The position numbers and the translations under genes were made by a program. From Paenibacillus sp. R14(2021) (GTDB lineage Bacteria > Bacillota > Bacilli > Paenibacillales > Paenibacillaceae): a DNA stretch of 64,000 bases. Position 1 is the first letter of the stretch, and each line of letters begins with the position of its first letter. Positions 21,626 through 31,290 of this stretch are shown piece after piece. The stretch lies in contig NZ_CP080269.1 of assembly GCF_019431355.1 (NCBI RefSeq), positions 3,995,001 to 4,059,000 of the forward strand, written 5' to 3'. The notes below the pieces were generated by a model that saw nothing but the letters and a program-made list of their open reading frames with translations, had not been told where the DNA came from and did no database searches.

Positions 21626-23026
21626 TTGAAAGTTATGGCTATTATTCTTGCCGCTGGACAGGGCAAGCGCATGAAGTCCAAATTATATAAAGTGCTTCAT
21701 CCTGTGTGTGGAAAGTCGATGGTGGAGCATGTGCTTCAAACGGTGAAGGACGCCGCTTGCCAGCGCACGGTCGTCGTGGTTGGGCACGGCGCCGAGATGG
21801 TACGTTCGTATCTTGGCGAAGGCATCGAGTTCGTGTTTCAGGAGCAGCAGCTCGGTACCGGCCATGCGGTGCAGCAGGCTGAGCCGCTGCTAGGCGGAGA
21901 AGACGGCACAACCGTCATTCTGTACGGCGATACGCCGCTCGTTACATCGGAGACAATCGGTTCGCTGCTTCAGATCCATACAGATACGGGCTCCGCTGCA
22001 ACGGTGCTGACCGCAGTCGTACCGAACCCGCAAGGACTTGGCCGAATCATTCGCGACGAAGCGGGCAACGTGCTGCGCATCGTGGAGCAGAAGGACTGCA
22101 CGCCAGAGCAAGCGGCGATTACCGAGATCAACACAGGCATGTACTGCTTCGATAATAAGAAGCTGTTTCAGGCGCTTCGCAAGGTGACGAACCAGAATGC
22201 CCAAGGCGAGTATTATTTGACGGATGTCATGGAGATCCTCAAGAACGCGGGCGAGACGGTCGGCGCCTACTGCACGCCGGACTTCGCGGAAGGCATCGGC
22301 GTAAACGACCGTGTCGGTCTCGGCGAAGCGGAAGCGCTGATGCGCGCGCGCATCGTGCGCAAGCATCAAATCGCCGGCGTCACAATTATCGATCCTGCTG
22401 CAACGTATATTGAAGCGGACGTGGTCATCGGTTCCGATACTGTCATCTATCCCGGCACGGTGCTGCGCGGCAAGACGGTGATCGGCGAGGACTGCGTCAT
22501 CGGTCCTAACGCGGATATTACGGATACGACGATCGGCAGCGGCGTTACGGTGAAGCATGCCGTCTCGGCGGAATCCATCATCGGCGACGAGTCCGCTGTC
22601 GGTCCTTACGCGTACCTGCGCCCAGGCTCGAAGCTTGGCGTCGGCTGCAAGATCGGCGACTTCGTGGAGCTGAAGAATGCCGAGCTCGGCGACGGCACCA
22701 AAGTCTCTCATCTGAGCTATGTCGGCGATGCGAAGGTAGGCAAGGATGTCAACATCGGCTGCGGTGCGATTACGGTCAACTACGACGGGTATAACAAGTC
22801 GCTCACGGAGATTGGCGACAATGCGTTCGTTGGCAGCAATGTCAATCTGATCGCGCCGGTCAAGATCGGCGACGGCGCTTATGTCGTCGCAGGGTCAACC
22901 ATCACGCAAGATGTGCCTGCGAATGATGTGGCCATCGCCCGCGAGCGTCAGGTGAACAAGCCGGGCTATGCGGAGAAGCTGCGCGGACGCGCCAGGGCGA
23001 AGAAAGAAAGCAAAGCGAAGAGCTGA
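21626..23026 (+). CDS. glmU: Bifunctional GlmU: GlcNAc-1-P uridyltransferase / GlcN-1-P acetyltransferase
   Basis: A 466-residue two-domain enzyme that makes UDP-GlcNAc for peptidoglycan and teichoic acids. The N-terminal pyrophosphorylase has LAAGQGKRMKSKLYKVLHP at residues 8-26 and the C-terminal half is a left-handed beta-helix of hexapeptide repeats (about 255-440), ending in a Lys-rich tail. The start is a TTG behind TAGGGGGG. In B. subtilis prs follows directly; here the next gene is ctc. Confidence 0.96.
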   Translation: MKVMAIILAAGQGKRMKSKLYKVLHPVCGKSMVEHVLQTVKDAACQRTVVVVGHGAEMVRSYLGEGIEFVFQEQQLGTGHAVQQAEPLLGGEDGTTVILYGDTPLVTSETIGSLLQIHTDTGSAATVLTAVVPNPQGLGRIIRDEAGNVLRIVEQKDCTPEQAAITEINTGMYCFDNKKLFQALRKVTNQNAQGEYYLTDVMEILKNAGETVGAYCTPDFAEGIGVNDRVGLGEAEALMRARIVRKHQIAGVTIIDPAATYIEADVVIGSDTVIYPGTVLRGKTVIGEDCVIGPNADITDTTIGSGVTVKHAVSAESIIGDESAVGPYAYLRPGSKLGVGCKIGDFVELKNAELGDGTKVSHLSYVGDAKVGKDVNIGCGAITVNYDGYNKSLTEIGDNAFVGSNVNLIAPVKIGDGAYVVAGSTITQDVPANDVAIARERQVNKPGYAEKLRGRARAKKESKAKS

Positions 23027-23031
23027 TGATC

Positions 23032-23078
23032 TGAGGTTCCATGGGCGAGCAAGCAGCCAAGGGAACCTCTTGTTCGTT
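23032..23078 (+). terminator. Possible terminator after glmU
   Basis: GAGGTTCC pairs with GGAACCTC across a 22-base loop, followed by TTGTTCG. The T run is weak. Confidence 0.5.
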
Positions 23079-23139
23079 TATTTCGGCCCCTTAATGGGTA
23101 TGAATATATGGAAATTGATTGTACAAGGAGGTTTCCATC

Positions 23140-23790
23140 ATGGCGATACCATTTCAGGCTGAGGCACGGACGACAGGCACACAGGGCGACTTACGGAAAT
23201 TGAGGCAGTCAGGCATCATTCCAGGCGTTGTATATGGCACGAAGCTGGGTAAGCCGATGACCGTATCGGTGAGCGAGAAGGAACTGCTTGCCCTGCTGCG
23301 TTCCCATCCGCATGCCTTGCTGGAGCTCGATATACCGGGGGCCGGCAAGCAGCCGGTCATGCTGACAGGGGTGCAGCGCGAGCCGTTGTCGCGCGCGGTG
23401 CTCCATATCGATTTTCACCAGGTCAATATGAATGAGTCAATTAAAACTTCGGTTCGGCTCGACATGGTCGGCGATGCGGAGGGCGTACGCGAAGGCGGCA
23501 TTCTTCAAGCGATGCTGCATGAGCTGGAGATACATTGCCTGCCGAATCAAATTCCGGATGCGATCGAGGTGGATGTGGCGCAGCTTGGCATCGGCGAGAA
23601 TTTGCTTATTGGCGACCTGCGGCTCCCTTCAGGCGTAACAACTCGGGTGGACGCGGAGCAGGTGGTCGTCACGATCCTTGCGCCGCAGAAAGAACTGAGC
23701 GAGGAAGAAGCAGCAGAGGCAGCCGAGGAAACGGAAGAAGCCGCGCAGCGCTCGCACGAAGCGAAGATGAGCGTGCACACGTCGGAATAA
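23140..23790 (+). CDS. rplY: 50S ribosomal protein L25/general stress protein Ctc
   Basis: A 216-residue L25-type protein that binds 5S rRNA; the long TL5/Ctc form, with an N-terminal L25 domain (about 1-90), a C-terminal beta domain (about 95-180) and an acidic Glu-rich tail. In Bacillus the gene is induced by stress through sigma-B. The ATG at 23140 has an ideal AAGGAGG; the frame start at 23119 lies upstream of that site. Confidence 0.93.
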   Translation: MAIPFQAEARTTGTQGDLRKLRQSGIIPGVVYGTKLGKPMTVSVSEKELLALLRSHPHALLELDIPGAGKQPVMLTGVQREPLSRAVLHIDFHQVNMNESIKTSVRLDMVGDAEGVREGGILQAMLHELEIHCLPNQIPDAIEVDVAQLGIGENLLIGDLRLPSGVTTRVDAEQVVVTILAPQKELSEEEAAEAAEETEEAAQRSHEAKMSVHTSE

Positions 23791-23798
23791 CACGAACG

Positions 23799-23831
23799 AG
23801 GGGCTGCCGGATGCAGCCCCTTTACTTTTTT
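23799..23831 (+). terminator. Terminator after rplY
   Basis: GGGGCTGC and GCAGCCCC form a perfect eight-base stem with a five-base loop, followed by TTTACTTTTTTT. It may also act for the convergent gene. Confidence 0.85.
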
Positions 23832-24032
23832 TCAGTAGCCGGGCCTTGAAACAAAGGTAAATTGCTTGCGGCTGTAGAAAACATTATTCATCTTGATGTA
23901 CGATGGACTGAAGTATTCGACGAATCCGATATCATGATGCTCCTGCCCCCAATAGACTTGTACGGGAACGTTGCATTCGTGATGATCTTGGAAATGGAGA
24001 TCGTCGAAGATCAGCTGACCGTTAACATACAT
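23832..24032 (-). CDS. Hypothetical 66-residue protein
   Basis: A small minus-strand gene between rplY and pth, 66 residues from the ATG at 24032, which has an AAAGGGG site eight bases upstream. The protein is rich in aromatic residues (MYVNGQLIFDDLHFQDHHE at the start, FYSRKQFTFVSRPGY at the end) and has no membrane segment. I recognise no family; the start context, the composition and the convergent position suggest it is real. Confidence 0.6.
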   Translation of the reverse strand: MYVNGQLIFDDLHFQDHHECNVPVQVYWGQEHHDIGFVEYFSPSYIKMNNVFYSRKQFTFVSRPGY

Positions 24033-24157
24033 CGATAATACGCCCCTTTGCATACGAAGTTCGGCAGTCCGCCGCCTCTATACATATGACAATTCGGAAT
24101 GAAGATTCGTTGCATGGGCAAAAAGAATATTTTTGTAGCAGGAGTTGACCTTACAGC

Positions 24158-24718
24158 ATGAAATGGATTGTCGGACTCGGCAACCCCGGCCCCGCTTATC
24201 AAGGGACGCGGCATAATGTCGGATTTATGGTCGTGGACGAACTGGCTAAACGCTGGGGAATTTCGGTCACGCAGAACAAATGCAAAGCACTGATCGGCGA
24301 AGGCAATGTCGCCGGCACGAAAGTCGTGCTCATTAAGCCCATGACGTTCATGAACCTCTCGGGAGAGACCGTGCGCAGCTTCATGGATTATTTTAAAGCG
24401 GATCTCGAGGACGCCATTATCGTCTATGACGATATGGATACGGAGACCGGCCGCATCCGGCTTCGTTATCAGGGCAGCTCGGGCGGGCAAAACGGCATCA
24501 AATCGATTATTCAGCATACGGGCACGCAGTCGTTCAACCGGATTCGGATGGGGATCTCTCGTCCGAAGCCCGGGATGAGCATCTCGGACTATGTGCTTTC
24601 GAATTTTCCGAAGAGCGAGGGCGAGCTGCTGAGGACGATGCTCGAGGAGAGCTGCGACGCGGCCGAGTTTGCGCTCACGAACCCATTTGAACGTACAATG
24701 GCCAAATTTAACCGTTAA
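24158..24718 (+). CDS. pth: Peptidyl-tRNA hydrolase
   Basis: A 186-residue Pth enzyme that frees tRNAs from stalled peptidyl-tRNA. Conserved parts are WIVGLGNPGPAYQGTRHNVG (residues 3-22, with the catalytic His), KPMTFMNLSG near 60, DDMD near 92, and the SSGGQNGIKSI loop near 106. Position before fin and mfd is as in other Bacillales (spoVC). Confidence 0.97.
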   Translation: MKWIVGLGNPGPAYQGTRHNVGFMVVDELAKRWGISVTQNKCKALIGEGNVAGTKVVLIKPMTFMNLSGETVRSFMDYFKADLEDAIIVYDDMDTETGRIRLRYQGSSGGQNGIKSIIQHTGTQSFNRIRMGISRPKPGMSISDYVLSNFPKSEGELLRTMLEESCDAAEFALTNPFERTMAKFNR

Positions 24719-24773
24719 ATTTAGGCGGCCGCGGGCATACTGAGGGTATAACAACCACTCAGGAGGCATAAAT

Positions 24774-25004
24774 ATGGCTGTGAATTATGTTTGCCGGCAC
24801 TGCAAAACGGCGATGGGCTCCATCAACAACGACCACATCTCGGAAATGCAGCTTGGTTTCCATTTCTTGACCCCCGAGGAGCGCAGCGATATAATAGCGT
24901 ATAATCCGAACGGAGACGTTACGGTCAACGTGGTCTGCGACTATTGTCGCGAAGCGATAGAAAACAATCCTGAGCTGCTGCTTGTGGCGAATCCGCTGCA
25001 ATAA
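24774..25004 (+). CDS. fin: Anti-sigma-F factor Fin (YabK)
   Basis: A 76-residue protein that inhibits sigma-F in the forespore, helping the switch to sigma-G. Two Cys pairs, CRHCK near residue 8 and CDYCRE near 55, form the zinc site of the family. The ATG has a CAGGAGG site. It lies between pth and mfd as in B. subtilis. A CATACTG sequence at 24736 could be a forespore -10, but I found no good -35. Confidence 0.92.
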   Translation: MAVNYVCRHCKTAMGSINNDHISEMQLGFHFLTPEERSDIIAYNPNGDVTVNVVCDYCREAIENNPELLLVANPLQ

Positions 25005-25022
25005 TCAAGCTGGCTTACGGAC

Positions 25023-25058
25023 AGAAGAGCCTTGGCGAACGGCTGAGGCTTCTTTTTG
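25023..25058 (+). terminator. Terminator after fin
   Basis: AGAAG and GCCT pair with AGGC and CTTCT around one bulged base, followed by TTTTTG. Confidence 0.75.
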
Positions 25059-25155
25059 TAATGATCGAAATGAGAAAATAGTGGAAAAGGCTTGCAAGTC
25101 ATCAGTAGAAGAGCTTGACGGCCGGGTTGTGGAAAGAAACGAGGTGCCGCTAACG

Positions 25156-28100
25156 TTGAAAGCATTACTGGAAGCATATGCTGCGGATACGGATTTTGGC
25201 TCCATTGTATCCGGGATTAAGAAAGGGATGCGCGAGCAGCTGATTTCGGGGCTGGCCGGCTCATCGCGGCAGGTTATGATTGCTGCGATGAAGCAGGAGC
25301 TGGACCGGCCGATGCTCGTCGTTACCCACAATATGTTCGCGGCGCAGAAGATAGCCGAGGATTTGGTGGAATGCCTCTCTTCGGACGAGGTGCTGCTCTA
25401 CCCCGCGAACGAGCTGGTCGCTGCGGAAGCAGCGATATCGAGCCCGGAAACACTGGCTCAGCGGATGGATGTGCTTATCCGGCTGTCGCAGGGGTTTCGC
25501 GGGATTGTTGTCGTGCCGTTCTCCGGCGTCCGGCGTTATCTGCCGCTCAGCAGCGTCATGGCTAATGCCCGCATTGAGCTGAAGGTCGGACAGACGCTGT
25601 CCTTGGAAGCGTTTTTACGGCAGATGGTCGAGCTCGGATACGAGCGGGTCGATAAGGTGGAAGGCAAGGGAGAAATGAGCGTCAGGGGCGGCATCGTCGA
25701 TTTCTTCCCGCTGACGTCTCCGCACCCGTACCGCATCGAATGGTTCGATGACGAAATCGACTCCATCCGCACGTTCGACTCCTCCGACCAGCGCTCCATC
25801 GAGAAGCTGGAGCAGTACAGCGTACCGCCCTGCCAGGAGCTGACGGCGGACAAACGCCGGTTCGAGAACGCGGCGCAGCATGCGTCTGAGCTCTTGGAGC
25901 AGCAGCTGCAGCGAATGACGGACCGCACGGCCAAGGACCGGCTGCGCGCGGAGATCGGCTCGGAAATCGAGAAGCTGCGGGAGCATCACTATTTTCCCGA
26001 AATCTATAAATATATTTCGCTGCTCTATCCCGAGCGGCAGACGTTATTCGATTATGTCTCCAAGGATACGCTGCTCATCTATGACGAGCCGACTCGTCTC
26101 ATCGAGACCGGGCGCCAGCTGGAGCGGGACGAGGCGGAGTGGGCGACACATCTTATGACGAGCGGCAAGGCGCTGCCGTCGCTTGCGCTTGCCCGTCCGT
26201 CTGATGACGTGCTGTTCCATCGTCCATTTCCGACGCTGTTCTTATCGCTCTTCCTGCGGCAGATTCCGCACACGCAGCCGCAGAATATCCTTAACGTCGT
26301 CAGCCGGGCGATGCAGAATTTCCACGGCCAGATGAACGTGCTGAAGACGGAGATGGACCGGTGGCGCAAATCAGGAGCCACCGTCATGATGCTGGCCGGC
26401 AGCGCGGAGCGGATGGATCGCATGCGCCGGGTGCTGCAGGATTACGGCATCGAGCCGCCGATTCTGATCGAAGGCAACCTGCAGAGCGGGTTTGAGCTGC
26501 CTTCCATCCATTTGGTCGTCATTACCGAGGGCGAGATGTTCTCGCAGAAGCAGCGAAAGGCGCGGCGCCTCGACAAGAAGATGGATAATGCCGAGCGGAT
26601 CAAGAGCTACACGGAGCTGAAGGTCGGCGATTACGTCGTTCATCAGAACCACGGCATCGGCAAATACATGGGCATCGGCACGCTTGAGATCGCCGGTATC
26701 CATAAGGACTACATGCATATTATGTACGCCGGCGGCGACAAGCTGTCCGTGCCGATCGAACAGATCGACCTCATACAGAAATACGTCGGCAACGAAGAGA
26801 AGGAGCCGAAGGTTTACAAGCTCGGCGGAAGCGAATGGACGCGCGTGAAGAGCAAGGCGCAGTCGTCGGTCAAAGATATCGCCGACGAGCTCATCAAGCT
26901 GTATGCCGACAGGCAGGCGACAACGGGCTTCGCGTTCGGGCAGGATACGTCGTACCAGCAGGATTTCGAAGCCATGTTCCCTTATGACGAAACCGTAGAT
27001 CAGCTTCGCGCGATTAAAGAAATCAAGCAGGATATGATGACCGAGCGTCCGATGGACCGGCTGCTTTGCGGCGATGTCGGCTACGGCAAGACCGAGGTGG
27101 CAGTCCGCGCCGCGTTCAAGGCCGCGATTGAAGGCAAGCAGGTCGCGATACTGGTGCCGACTACGATTCTGGCGCAGCAGCATTACGAGACGTTCCGCGA
27201 GCGGTTCTCGGGCTTCCCGTTCAACGTGCAGGTGCTGAGCCGATTCCGCTCCAAGAAGGATCAGTCGGCAACGATGAAGGGGCTGAAGGCCGGCACGGTG
27301 GATGTGGTCATCGGGACGCACCGTCTGCTTTCGCAGGATATTATTTTTAAAGATTTGGGCTTGCTCATCGTGGATGAGGAGCAGCGCTTCGGCGTATCGC
27401 ATAAGGAGAAGCTGAAGCGGCTGAAGACGAATGTCGACGTGCTGACGCTGACGGCGACGCCGATTCCGAGAACGCTGCATATGTCCATGCTCGGCGTGCG
27501 GGACTTGTCCGTCATCGAGACGCCGCCGGAGAACCGGTTTCCGGTGCAAACGTACGTTGTCGAGTACAGCCCGTCCTTGGTGCGCGAATCCATCGAGCGG
27601 GAGCTTGCGCGCGGCGGCCAGGTGTATTACTTGTACAACCGCGTGCAGGGCATCCATCAGATGGCGGAGCAGATTCACGCGCTCGTACCGGATGCGCGGG
27701 TTGCCGTTGGCCACGGGCAGATGTCCGAGCAGGAGCTGGAGAAGACGATTCTCGACTTTCTCGACGGAGAATCTGACGTCCTGGTCAGTACCAGCATTAT
27801 TGAGACAGGCGTGGATATTCCGAACGTCAACACGCTCATCGTGCATGATGCGGACAAGATGGGCTTGTCCCAGCTCTACCAGCTGCGCGGCCGGGTAGGC
27901 CGTTCCAATCGCATCGCGTATGCGTATTTCACCTATCAGCGGGATAAGGTGCTGACGGAAGTGGCGGAGAAGCGTCTGCAGTCGATCAAGGAATTCACGG
28001 AGCTCGGCTCCGGGTTCAAGATCGCGATGCGGGACTTGTCCATCCGCGGAGCGGGTAATCTGCTCGGCGCAGAGCAGCATGGGTTCATTGCATCCGTCGG

Positions 28101-28683
28101 CTTCGATCTCTACTCGCAAATGCTAGCCGACGAGATCGCGCGGCGTAAGGCGGAAATGGGCGGCGAGGCCGCAGTGCCTGAGAAGGAAGTAAGCACGGTC
28201 ATCGATATGAGCATTGATGCCTACTTGCCCTCTTCCTATATTTACGATAGCATACAGAAGATAGAGATTTATAAGAAAGTCGCCGCAGCTCGTTCCTTCG
28301 AGGAGGCAGATGATCTGCGGGATGAGCTGGTTGACCGATTCGGCGATTTGCCGCAGGCGGTCGATAATTTGCTGTCCGTTGCCCGTCTCAAGGTGTTTGG
28401 CGCCATTTGCGGAATCGAGCAAATCAGCGGCAAGAGCGAGGATATTACCTTGCGGTTCGCGGAGCGCGAGAAGCAGAGGTTCGATACGAAGAAGGTCGAC
28501 CTGCTGTGCTTGCAGCTGGAAAACCGGTTCAAGCGCTCGATGGGACAGGAGCCGTACCCGATCGTACAGCTGCGGGGCAAGGGCTTGTCGGTGGAGCAGA
28601 AGCTTGAACTGCTGGAGCGGTTTTTGACGCAATACAAAGACACCATTCAATCGAAAGGGGAACTACAGGATGTTACGCATTAG
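25156..28683 (+). CDS. mfd: Transcription-repair coupling factor
   Basis: About 1175 residues. Mfd removes RNA polymerase stalled at DNA lesions and recruits UvrA. Order: UvrB-like region (about 30-330), RNA-polymerase interaction domain (about 490-570, TELKVGDYVVHQNHGIGKYM), RecG-like helicase with Walker A CGDVGYGKTE near 636, DEEQ near 740, TATPIPRTL near 766 and QLRGRVGRS near 910, then the TRCF C-terminal domain. The open frame runs back to 24982, but the TTG at 25156 has GAGGTG nine bases upstream and gives the length of B. subtilis Mfd (1177). Confidence 0.96.
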   Translation: MKALLEAYAADTDFGSIVSGIKKGMREQLISGLAGSSRQVMIAAMKQELDRPMLVVTHNMFAAQKIAEDLVECLSSDEVLLYPANELVAAEAAISSPETLAQRMDVLIRLSQGFRGIVVVPFSGVRRYLPLSSVMANARIELKVGQTLSLEAFLRQMVELGYERVDKVEGKGEMSVRGGIVDFFPLTSPHPYRIEWFDDEIDSIRTFDSSDQRSIEKLEQYSVPPCQELTADKRRFENAAQHASELLEQQLQRMTDRTAKDRLRAEIGSEIEKLREHHYFPEIYKYISLLYPERQTLFDYVSKDTLLIYDEPTRLIETGRQLERDEAEWATHLMTSGKALPSLALARPSDDVLFHRPFPTLFLSLFLRQIPHTQPQNILNVVSRAMQNFHGQMNVLKTEMDRWRKSGATVMMLAGSAERMDRMRRVLQDYGIEPPILIEGNLQSGFELPSIHLVVITEGEMFSQKQRKARRLDKKMDNAERIKSYTELKVGDYVVHQNHGIGKYMGIGTLEIAGIHKDYMHIMYAGGDKLSVPIEQIDLIQKYVGNEEKEPKVYKLGGSEWTRVKSKAQSSVKDIADELIKLYADRQATTGFAFGQDTSYQQDFEAMFPYDETVDQLRAIKEIKQDMMTERPMDRLLCGDVGYGKTEVAVRAAFKAAIEGKQVAILVPTTILAQQHYETFRERFSGFPFNVQVLSRFRSKKDQSATMKGLKAGTVDVVIGTHRLLSQDIIFKDLGLLIVDEEQRFGVSHKEKLKRLKTNVDVLTLTATPIPRTLHMSMLGVRDLSVIETPPENRFPVQTYVVEYSPSLVRESIERELARGGQVYYLYNRVQGIHQMAEQIHALVPDARVAVGHGQMSEQELEKTILDFLDGESDVLVSTSIIETGVDIPNVNTLIVHDADKMGLSQLYQLRGRVGRSNRIAYAYFTYQRDKVLTEVAEKRLQSIKEFTELGSGFKIAMRDLSIRGAGNLLGAEQHGFIASVGFDLYSQMLADEIARRKAEMGGEAAVPEKEVSTVIDMSIDAYLPSSYIYDSIQKIEIYKKVAAARSFEEADDLRDELVDRFGDLPQAVDNLLSVARLKVFGAICGIEQISGKSEDITLRFAEREKQRFDTKKVDLLCLQLENRFKRSMGQEPYPIVQLRGKGLSVEQKLELLERFLTQYKDTIQSKGELQDVTH

Positions 28684-29752
28684 ACACGCAAGAAGAACGA
28701 TCCTGCTCGCGCTTGTCGCTGCACTGGTTATCGTGCTTGCAGCAGGCTGCGGCAAGAAGACCGAGGAGGGCGGCGCGCCGGGCGCGGGAGCCGGCAAGAC
28801 GATCGCGACCTATAAGGACGGCACCGTGACCGAGCAGGAATTCAAGAAATACTCCACGTTCTTCGGCATCGTTCAACCGCAGACAGAGATGTACCTAAGC
28901 ATCCCTCAGCTGCAGGAGCAGTTCCTGCGCGAGTATATCGGCTACAAAATTTTGTACAAGCCGTTGGCGGACAAGAAGCTGGATGACGCATCGCAGAAAC
29001 AAGTCGACGAATTCTATGCGCAAATCAGTAAAGGCATCGATTCGGATGCGGCCTTGAAGAAGAAGGTATCCGATGCTGGTTTGACGGAGAAGGATATCCG
29101 CTATTTCTACACGATGATCACAACCATCATGAAAGACGAAGAGAGCAAAGTAACCGACGAAGACGTGAAGAAACAATTTGAGGCGACTAAAGCCGATTAT
29201 AATATCATCACCGTTCGCCATATTCTGATCGCGACAGCCGATCCGCAAACCGGCGCCGAGAAGCGCAAGGACGAAGAAGCGCTTAAACTCGCGAAGGATG
29301 TGAAGGCGCAGCTGGATGCAGGCGGCGACTGGAAAGAGCTTGCCAAGAAATACTCCGACGATACCGGCTCCAAGGACAAAGGCGGTCTCTATGAGAACCA
29401 ACCGGCCAAAGGCTGGGTTGCGGAATTCAAAGAAGCAGCCAACAAGCAGGAGATCGGCAAAATCGGCGACCCGGTTAAGTCGCAGTTCGGTTACCACGTT
29501 ATGAAGGTAGAGAAGCGCACGGAGACGCCGTTCGACAAGCTGACAGCTGACGAGAAAACGGGAATCAAGCAGGAAGCGGCGTCCGCCAAGCTGAACGCGT
29601 TCATGACGACGGATCTGCCGAAGCTGATTACGAAGATCGATCTGCCGAAGGCGGAAGCGCCAGCGGGCGACACGAAAACAAACACAGGCACGACGAATAC
29701 CGACAAGAAAGACGATGCTTCCACGAACGAGAAGAAAACCGAGGGTAAATAA
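28670..29752 (+). CDS. PrsA-type foldase lipoprotein (PpiC peptidyl-prolyl isomerase)
   Basis: A 360-residue lipoprotein: basic start, hydrophobic segment and lipobox LAAGC with the lipidated Cys at residue 27. A SurA-like N-terminal region (about 40-170) is followed by a parvulin (PpiC) domain (about 180-285; ITVRHILIATADPQTGAEKR and KYSDDTGSKDKGGLY). The C-terminus is a low-complexity Thr/Lys/Asn tail. It should help secreted proteins fold outside the membrane. The start overlaps the end of mfd by 14 bases. Confidence 0.9.
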   Translation: MLRIRHARRTILLALVAALVIVLAAGCGKKTEEGGAPGAGAGKTIATYKDGTVTEQEFKKYSTFFGIVQPQTEMYLSIPQLQEQFLREYIGYKILYKPLADKKLDDASQKQVDEFYAQISKGIDSDAALKKKVSDAGLTEKDIRYFYTMITTIMKDEESKVTDEDVKKQFEATKADYNIITVRHILIATADPQTGAEKRKDEEALKLAKDVKAQLDAGGDWKELAKKYSDDTGSKDKGGLYENQPAKGWVAEFKEAANKQEIGKIGDPVKSQFGYHVMKVEKRTETPFDKLTADEKTGIKQEAASAKLNAFMTTDLPKLITKIDLPKAEAPAGDTKTNTGTTNTDKKDDASTNEKKTEGK

Positions 29753-29796
29753 GCCTCGGCTGTCCGATCCGGGATGCAGCATGTTCTTCTTCACCA

Positions 29797-29830
29797 ACGA
29801 GCCCAGCCCTAATCGGCTGGGCTCGTTTTG
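29797..29830 (+). terminator. Terminator after the foldase gene
   Basis: A perfect 12-bp stem (ACGAGCCCAGCC with GGCTGGGCTCGT) with a six-base loop, followed by TTTTG. Confidence 0.9.
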
Positions 29831-29862
29831 ACCAGATCAGTACATACGGGAGGCGTATAGAG

Positions 29863-30909
29863 ATGGGAGAGCAGTTCATTTATACAGGGTCCTACGCGGG
29901 GGCGGAACAAGAAGGCGTATCGGCGCTGCGCTTCGCGGTGAAAAACGGCGGTCTTACGCGCCAAGCAGGCTTGGCGGGCATGCATCATCCTTCTTTCGTA
30001 CACAGCAACGCCGCGGGGACGAGGCTTTACGTCGTCAGCGAAACAGGGGCAGAGCCTGGCAGTTTGTTCAGCTATGCGGTGGACGCGGGCAGCGGGGAAC
30101 TGACGTTGATCCATGAAGTGTCGACTTTAGGCGGTTCCCCCTGTCACATTACGCTCGATGCGGAGCAGCAGCTCATTCTAGTGACCAACTATACGGGCGG
30201 ATCAATTAGCCTCTATGCCGTGCAGACGGACGGATCCCTTCTGCTGGCGGACCATATTGTACACGAAGGAAGAGGCCCCCGGGATGACCGGCAGGAAGCG
30301 CCGCATCCCCATTCTTCTATTATCGATGCAGCTAACCAGTATGTGCTCGTCGCCGATCTCGGGACGGATGAGCTCGTAAGCTACCGTATCGATCATGAGG
30401 CGCGCAAGCTGATTCGCCAAGGCTCGACCTCGACGGCACCCGGAGCAGGACCGCGTCATATGGCTTTCAGCCCATCCGGCGAGAGGCTCTATGTCATTAA
30501 TGAGTTGGACAATACCGTAGGCCTATACGCCTATGAAGCGGTAAATGCCGAGCTGTCCCTGCTGCAGGTTATCTCCACGCTGCCGGAATCGTTTGCGGGC
30601 GAAAGCTCCTGCGCGGATATCCACGTCAGGGCGGACGGCCGATTCTTGTATGCGTCCAATCGGGGACATGATAGCATTGCCGTGTACCGCATTGACGAAG
30701 AAGGACGGCTCGCGCTTGTCGAGATCGTTTCGAGCGGCGGCCGCACGCCGCGGAATTTCGCGATTTCTCCCGATGGACAGCATCTGCTCGCAGCGAATCA
30801 GGACAGCGACTCGATTGTGGGTTATCGCATTAATAAGGAATCCGGACGGCTGTCTCCGACAGGACAAACGTTCGAAACGTATAAACCGGTTTGTATCGCT
30901 TTTGTGTAA
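29863..30909 (+). CDS. Lactonase-family seven-bladed beta-propeller protein
   Basis: A 348-residue protein of the 6-phosphogluconolactonase (YkgB/Pgl) beta-propeller family. Typical repeats are RLYVVSETG, ILVTNYTGGSISLYAV, YVLVADLGTDELVSYRI and FLYASNRGHDSIAVYRID. Members hydrolyse 6-phosphogluconolactone in some bacteria, but the family is broad, so the substrate is not certain. The ATG has GGGAGG upstream. It stands alone between terminators, in a place where B. subtilis has no equivalent. Confidence 0.85.
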   Translation: MGEQFIYTGSYAGAEQEGVSALRFAVKNGGLTRQAGLAGMHHPSFVHSNAAGTRLYVVSETGAEPGSLFSYAVDAGSGELTLIHEVSTLGGSPCHITLDAEQQLILVTNYTGGSISLYAVQTDGSLLLADHIVHEGRGPRDDRQEAPHPHSSIIDAANQYVLVADLGTDELVSYRIDHEARKLIRQGSTSTAPGAGPRHMAFSPSGERLYVINELDNTVGLYAYEAVNAELSLLQVISTLPESFAGESSCADIHVRADGRFLYASNRGHDSIAVYRIDEEGRLALVEIVSSGGRTPRNFAISPDGQHLLAANQDSDSIVGYRINKESGRLSPTGQTFETYKPVCIAFV

Positions 30910-30929
30910 ACGAACTCGATGGACTGGGG

Positions 30930-30966
30930 AACTGGATTGGCTGTGAAGCTGATCCAGTTTTTTTCA
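30930..30966 (+). terminator. Terminator after the lactonase gene
   Basis: AACTGGAT and ATCCAGTT form an eight-base stem, with a T run. Confidence 0.8.
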
Positions 30967-31144
30967 ACGTGTGCTTCATGTTGTGCAGCATGAATACGAC
31001 ACGAGGTCATCCGTCATTAGTTAACGATTTAGAAGTTGATGTAATAAAACCTAACATAGATGTTGACAGAATAGTCGATCAGCTTTTACAATACAGGTAA
31101 ATGTAAGGTTGGTTGACAAATGAATAGAGGTTCTCGGTATCGCA

Positions 31145-31290
31145 TACGGGAACAACATGCTGTCTAGGGTTCCGTGATCGGCAACGATCAGTCTGGTCCA
31201 AGAGGCGGCGTATGGCGTGAAGGCTCGCAGGCAGGCGTTGTCCGGAAGCACCATATAACACGGAAGGACAAAAGCCTGGGAGATCTCTCC
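31145..31290 (+). promoter_or_regulatory. Guanidine-I riboswitch (ykkC class)
   Basis: Conserved blocks of the ykkC aptamer occur in order: CTAGGGTTCCG (31164), GTCTGGTCCAAGAGGCGGC (31191), and ACACGGAAGGACAAAAGCCT (31257) with GGGAGA. Class I ykkC RNAs bind guanidinium and turn on genes for guanidine export or degradation or SsuABC-like ABC transporters. Other ykkC subtypes sense ppGpp or PRPP; the ABC-transporter context favours guanidine. The limits are approximate. Confidence 0.9.

Noticed and set aside
26371-28119. 582-residue open frame on the minus strand inside mfd
   Set aside because: It is a long shadow of the GC-biased mfd gene, with Arg/His/Leu-rich composition and no recognisable domain; mfd itself is complete and typical.
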